Shown here: in pieces, positions 60,601 to 64,000 of the stretch
Layout of the letters: every line of letters starts with the position of its first letter
Numbering within the stretch: the first letter of the stretch is position 1
DNA from: Drosophila persimilis
Taxonomy: Eukaryota > Arthropoda > Insecta > Diptera > Drosophilidae
Reading direction: 5' to 3'
DNA length: 64,000 nt
NCBI RefSeq assembly: GCF_003286085.1
Contig: NW_020825322.1
Span: 2,728,001-2,792,000, forward strand
The notes under the pieces: generated by a model
Databases searched by the model: none
What the model saw: the letters and a program-made list of their open reading frames with translations, nothing else
Told to the model about the DNA's origin: nothing
Program-made: the position numbers and the translations under genes

Positions 60601-63600
60601 TTTCAAGTAGCTGCTGCTGCGGTGGCTTTTGCCTACCGAATGCATTTTCAGGCCAGCAGCCGTCTTGCTGCAGTCCGAAGGCCCGAAGTCCGTCTGGTGC
60701 ATTGTCTGGAACTGTTCAGATGTTGGCAGCATCTGCTTTTGTGGCACTCTTTATTGTTCCTGCTTCTGTGCACAGTGTGGCCAACCCTGATGGCAACTGC
60801 ACCACCGCAAAGCGATTTAAATAGAGCCCGAAGGGCTCACTGTGCCAAGGCGTGGAGCGTTTGGGAATTACGAGTGGTGCTGATAATTATCATGCTGATG
60901 ATGCATTGAAAATCTACTCAGAGCCCCCTTCCTCTCGGCCAGAGAAATAATGCTGACTGATTCGGCCACTACTGCGGAGAAAGCCAAGCCACCGAGTGAA
61001 TGACATCGGTTCAACTAGTGCTACCACAGTGGACTGCCAGACAACTGGCCAGCCAGATGAAATAATTTCCATCATCATTATGCATACGTACGAAGGACTC
61101 AAGTGAAAGTACACACACATGAAAATACTTTTGGCTTACTTGTTGACGGATGTCATGAATTAAGTACGAGTGTCTCAAAAATGACAGAAAGTCGAAAGAA
61201 AATTTCGCACTTCAGTCGCGACCAAAAACAGTCGCTACCAAAACTTGCAAAAACAAATTAAAAAAAAAAAATAAACTAAAAATTCAATTTAAAAATTCAA
61301 CTTAATAATAACCAAGCTTGCAATTGCTATCATTCTATTTCGAATAAATTACAAAGCAAAAAATCAAATTTCTTCCCATAGTTCAGTGGGTAAAATGGGT
61401 TTTCGGAGGCGTCACGCCTGCACATTTCCATACCGCCATAGGAATGCGGTAAATCAGTTATTAATTTACCAATTTCCGATCTGCTTTTCGTACATCTTTT
61501 CCTATTTTATTTTCCCCATTTATTTGCATTCCCATTACTCGCGCAGGAAACAGTTTTATGGGCCAAGAAGAATACTCCCCATACATATAGCGAACGATCG
61601 AGCGGTGTATGCTATAATCTTCACAGTGCAATATCTGCTGTCTCTTCACACAATTTTGGTATGCTCTATGGGCTTAAAGTGTGCGGGTGGGTTCAGGACA
61701 TGAGGGTGTGTGGGCGTGAAAGCCGTGGACTCGAACAAAGGGAAAAGCTGCAATTTAATTACCGCTGCACAATGGCGTGGGGCGGCACGAATGGGAAATG
61801 GGGAAAGAATTGCCATATGGACTCGTGGCTTTAGCTATAGTTTTGAAATATAGCTGCATATTGCTAGCTGGTAGGTACCTTAGCACCCACCCATCTACCA
61901 GACTACCAGGCTGCCTCTTTCGCCATCTCTTTCCCGCCCATCGTTCGGTCTTTTTTGGGCCGAGGCAATCGAGTGGCGGTTACTCTTCCGCTGGCGCTGC
62001 AGCTGCTGTTGTTGCTGCGATTATTGTGGAAATAAAAGCAAATAGGATAAAAATTGTACTGCCATGACGCTCCTCTGTCCCAGCCCCAGCCCAGCCCCGG
62101 CCCAGCGCCAAACAGTGCACTGCTGTTGCTGTTGCTGTGGCAACGTGAAAACCGCTCAGATTCTAACAAAAGATGCAACCGCTGGTACGCTACCACCGCA
62201 CGGGCTTGTCCCCCATTCTCCCTCCCCATCTCTCATCACTACTTATTCATCACCCGCTCCATGCTCAACCACCACCCATCCGTCCGCCCAGCTATGACCA
62301 TGCCCCCACGCTTCGCTTAACTAATTAGAGCGTGTGAGAAAATGCGCAAAAAGTGAAGTCCAGAAGACAGGGAGGTGCTGGGTGGTATCTGGTAGGTGGT
62401 GGCTGCCACTTCCTCTAACACCCTCTCACCCACACTGTGAATCCCACATCCACTCCTCCTCCTCCTTCCCTCCTCCTCAGTGAAATGTTGTTGCATTGCC
62501 CAACAGATTCACCGTTGGAATTGTGTTTGAATTATGTATAATTAAATTTCAACATTATTCATGTTTCAAGGAAAAAATCAGCGCTCGATGGGTGTAAAAA
62601 ACCAAAGGGTACTAACGGAAGATAGTTACGAAGGACAGGGCGCTGAGGGGAGGGGAGGGCGCTCCACCAATCTTTCCCATTGAAGAGCAGTTAAAAATCA
62701 ACAGAGCGCAATAATTCCCGGAATTCTGTTTCCACTTTTTATGGAACGGTCGTTAATTGTACTTTTTCCAGATTCGAACTGGAGAGGATCCTCAAAAGGT
62801 ATTTGGATTCAATAAACCCTTAAAAAGTGGTTGGGAATTTCGCTGTAAATAAAAGTTGACACACAAATATTTAAGCAGGACAAGTATTAAAACAGATAAG
62901 ATACAATATTAAGCAAAGATAAATTGATTATTTTCCAGTTAATACTTATTCAAATTGAAATGGAAAATTGAAAAATATGTTTCTGTTAAATACAATAATA
63001 TGTGTAGCATAACAAGAAAATTAATGACAAGTTATTTCTCTAAACTTAATATTTTTTAGCTTTCCTATCTGTATTGGTATTTAAGTTCCTTACAAAACTA
63101 TAGCTTATATAATGGGTGTGATTTCTTTTGGCAACTTCTTCAATTATATTCAGATGGGAAACACAACAAACACTTTTAATTAATGTATGTATTCCGAAAG
63201 AATGGAAAGAGTCATATGAGTAAATGTCTGGCCATATGCCATATGGTAATAAATATTTACTGTTTCCATTTCGCTGTGTGCATACAGCAAATATCAATTA
63301 CAGTTCTTTTTGATTCGCCTTTCGTTCTTTTTTCCCGCTCGTTTCCTTTTCGCACACCCTACAAGGCATTAAGCCAATTTATTTATTTATATATTTCCCT
63401 GGAATAACTATTCAGGCTTATGCTTCATCGAAGATCATCCAAAAGATTAAATGTCAAACAGGTCAACATTTTAATCGGTCAGGTACGAAGCTTGTTAGCA
63501 TGTATTACGAAAGTACATGCGAAAATTGAGAGATGAGGAATCCTTAGATCCCTCAGATCCCTAGTCGCCTTGACGACCCGCTCGACCCGACAGTCCCGCA

Positions 63601-64000
63601 GGAATATAGGCATTCTTCCCTTCTTCCTTATTATCCAATAAGCTGGAAAAAAATATCATATGTATGTATGTAAAAGATAAAAATGAACATATGTAGGTGC
63701 ATGCGAACTATACACAAGAAAACATTCCACATCGTCAAAATGGGCAAACTTACAAAATTTTTTAATTAAATCAATATATATATTTTTTTTGAATATTGGA
63801 TAATTAATATTTTAGGAATTCTACTAATTGTTTTTGGGAAATAATACAGAATAAATTGCATTCAAACCTCAATTGCTGTTTGTTTGATGGTATCAAAAAA
63901 GTATAAAGGTATTTAGAATCAAAAGCCGCAAATTTATACAAATACAAATTTATAAATAAGATAGAACAAAAAAAACATTTAAGAATGCTATTTCTTCAAT
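57687..64000. other. AT-rich non-coding region
   Basis: I find no supportable gene. A frame open for 199 codons at 60310-60909 (plus) contains CATATGTACTCG-type repeat translations and no recognisable motif. The last 1.5 kb is very AT-rich with many homopolymers. A GGCGTGNCAGTA repeat (three units) lies at about 59181-59220. Confidence 0.55.

Noticed and set aside
60310..60909. 199-codon plus-strand frame
   Set aside because: It opens at GTG; the first ATG is internal. The middle is a CATATGTACTCG-type repeat translation. No promoter, motif or codon bias supports it.
1..64000. CRISPR array, bacterial operon, or intact transposon coding region
   Set aside because: Tandem repeats have no unique spacers, gene structure is clearly eukaryotic, and no transposase, integrase or reverse transcriptase motif was seen on either strand.

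Overview
The window looks like Drosophila nuclear DNA, probably from the obscura group. Support comes from short GT-AG introns (56-94 bp), TATA/Inr and Motif-1-type core promoters, AATAAA poly(A) signals, very dense microsatellites and short CATATGTATG-type tracts. It also has fragments of the hairpin-like TATACCC...GGGTATA repeats that I associate with obscura-group genomes. The species cannot be fixed from the sequence alone. Most long open frames are translated simple repeats or antisense shadows. Only seven genes are well supported, with a few weaker candidates.

Layout. Positions 1-25930 are almost gene-free and full of microsatellites; the one possible exception is a two-exon minus-strand candidate at 13428-13928. 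A short KCMF1-like ZZ/C2H2 zinc-finger gene lies on the minus strand at 25931-26536. Positions 26.7-33.1 kb are gene-poor. An unrecognised 136-aa minus-strand frame follows at 33142-33552. From 35.6 to 39.1 kb there are two TATA-driven secreted low-complexity proteins: a Thr-rich mucin-like one and an Arg/Gln-rich one with an intron just after the signal peptide. 39.1-47.6 kb is non-coding. A secreted Gly/Asn-rich protein lies at 47835-48908, with three GATA sites upstream of its TATA box. A secreted Thr-rich then Lys/Arg-rich protein lies at 51884-52759, split at the same place as the Arg/Gln-rich gene.

The most interesting part is 54.6-57.7 kb. Two spliced plus-strand genes encode diverged relatives of Mediator subunit MED19. 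They share a derived core and have kept complementary parts of the canonical protein. Between them on the minus strand is what looks like a decayed intron-containing gene. 57.7-64 kb is AT-rich with no gene I can support.

The genes form no pathway. The four secreted genes have the layout of strongly expressed, tissue-restricted secretory genes (TATA box, Inr, short 5' leader, signal peptide). The zinc-finger gene and the MED19-like pair appear to be lineage-specific paralogs of conserved housekeeping genes. All function statements rest on motifs read by eye; no database search was possible.
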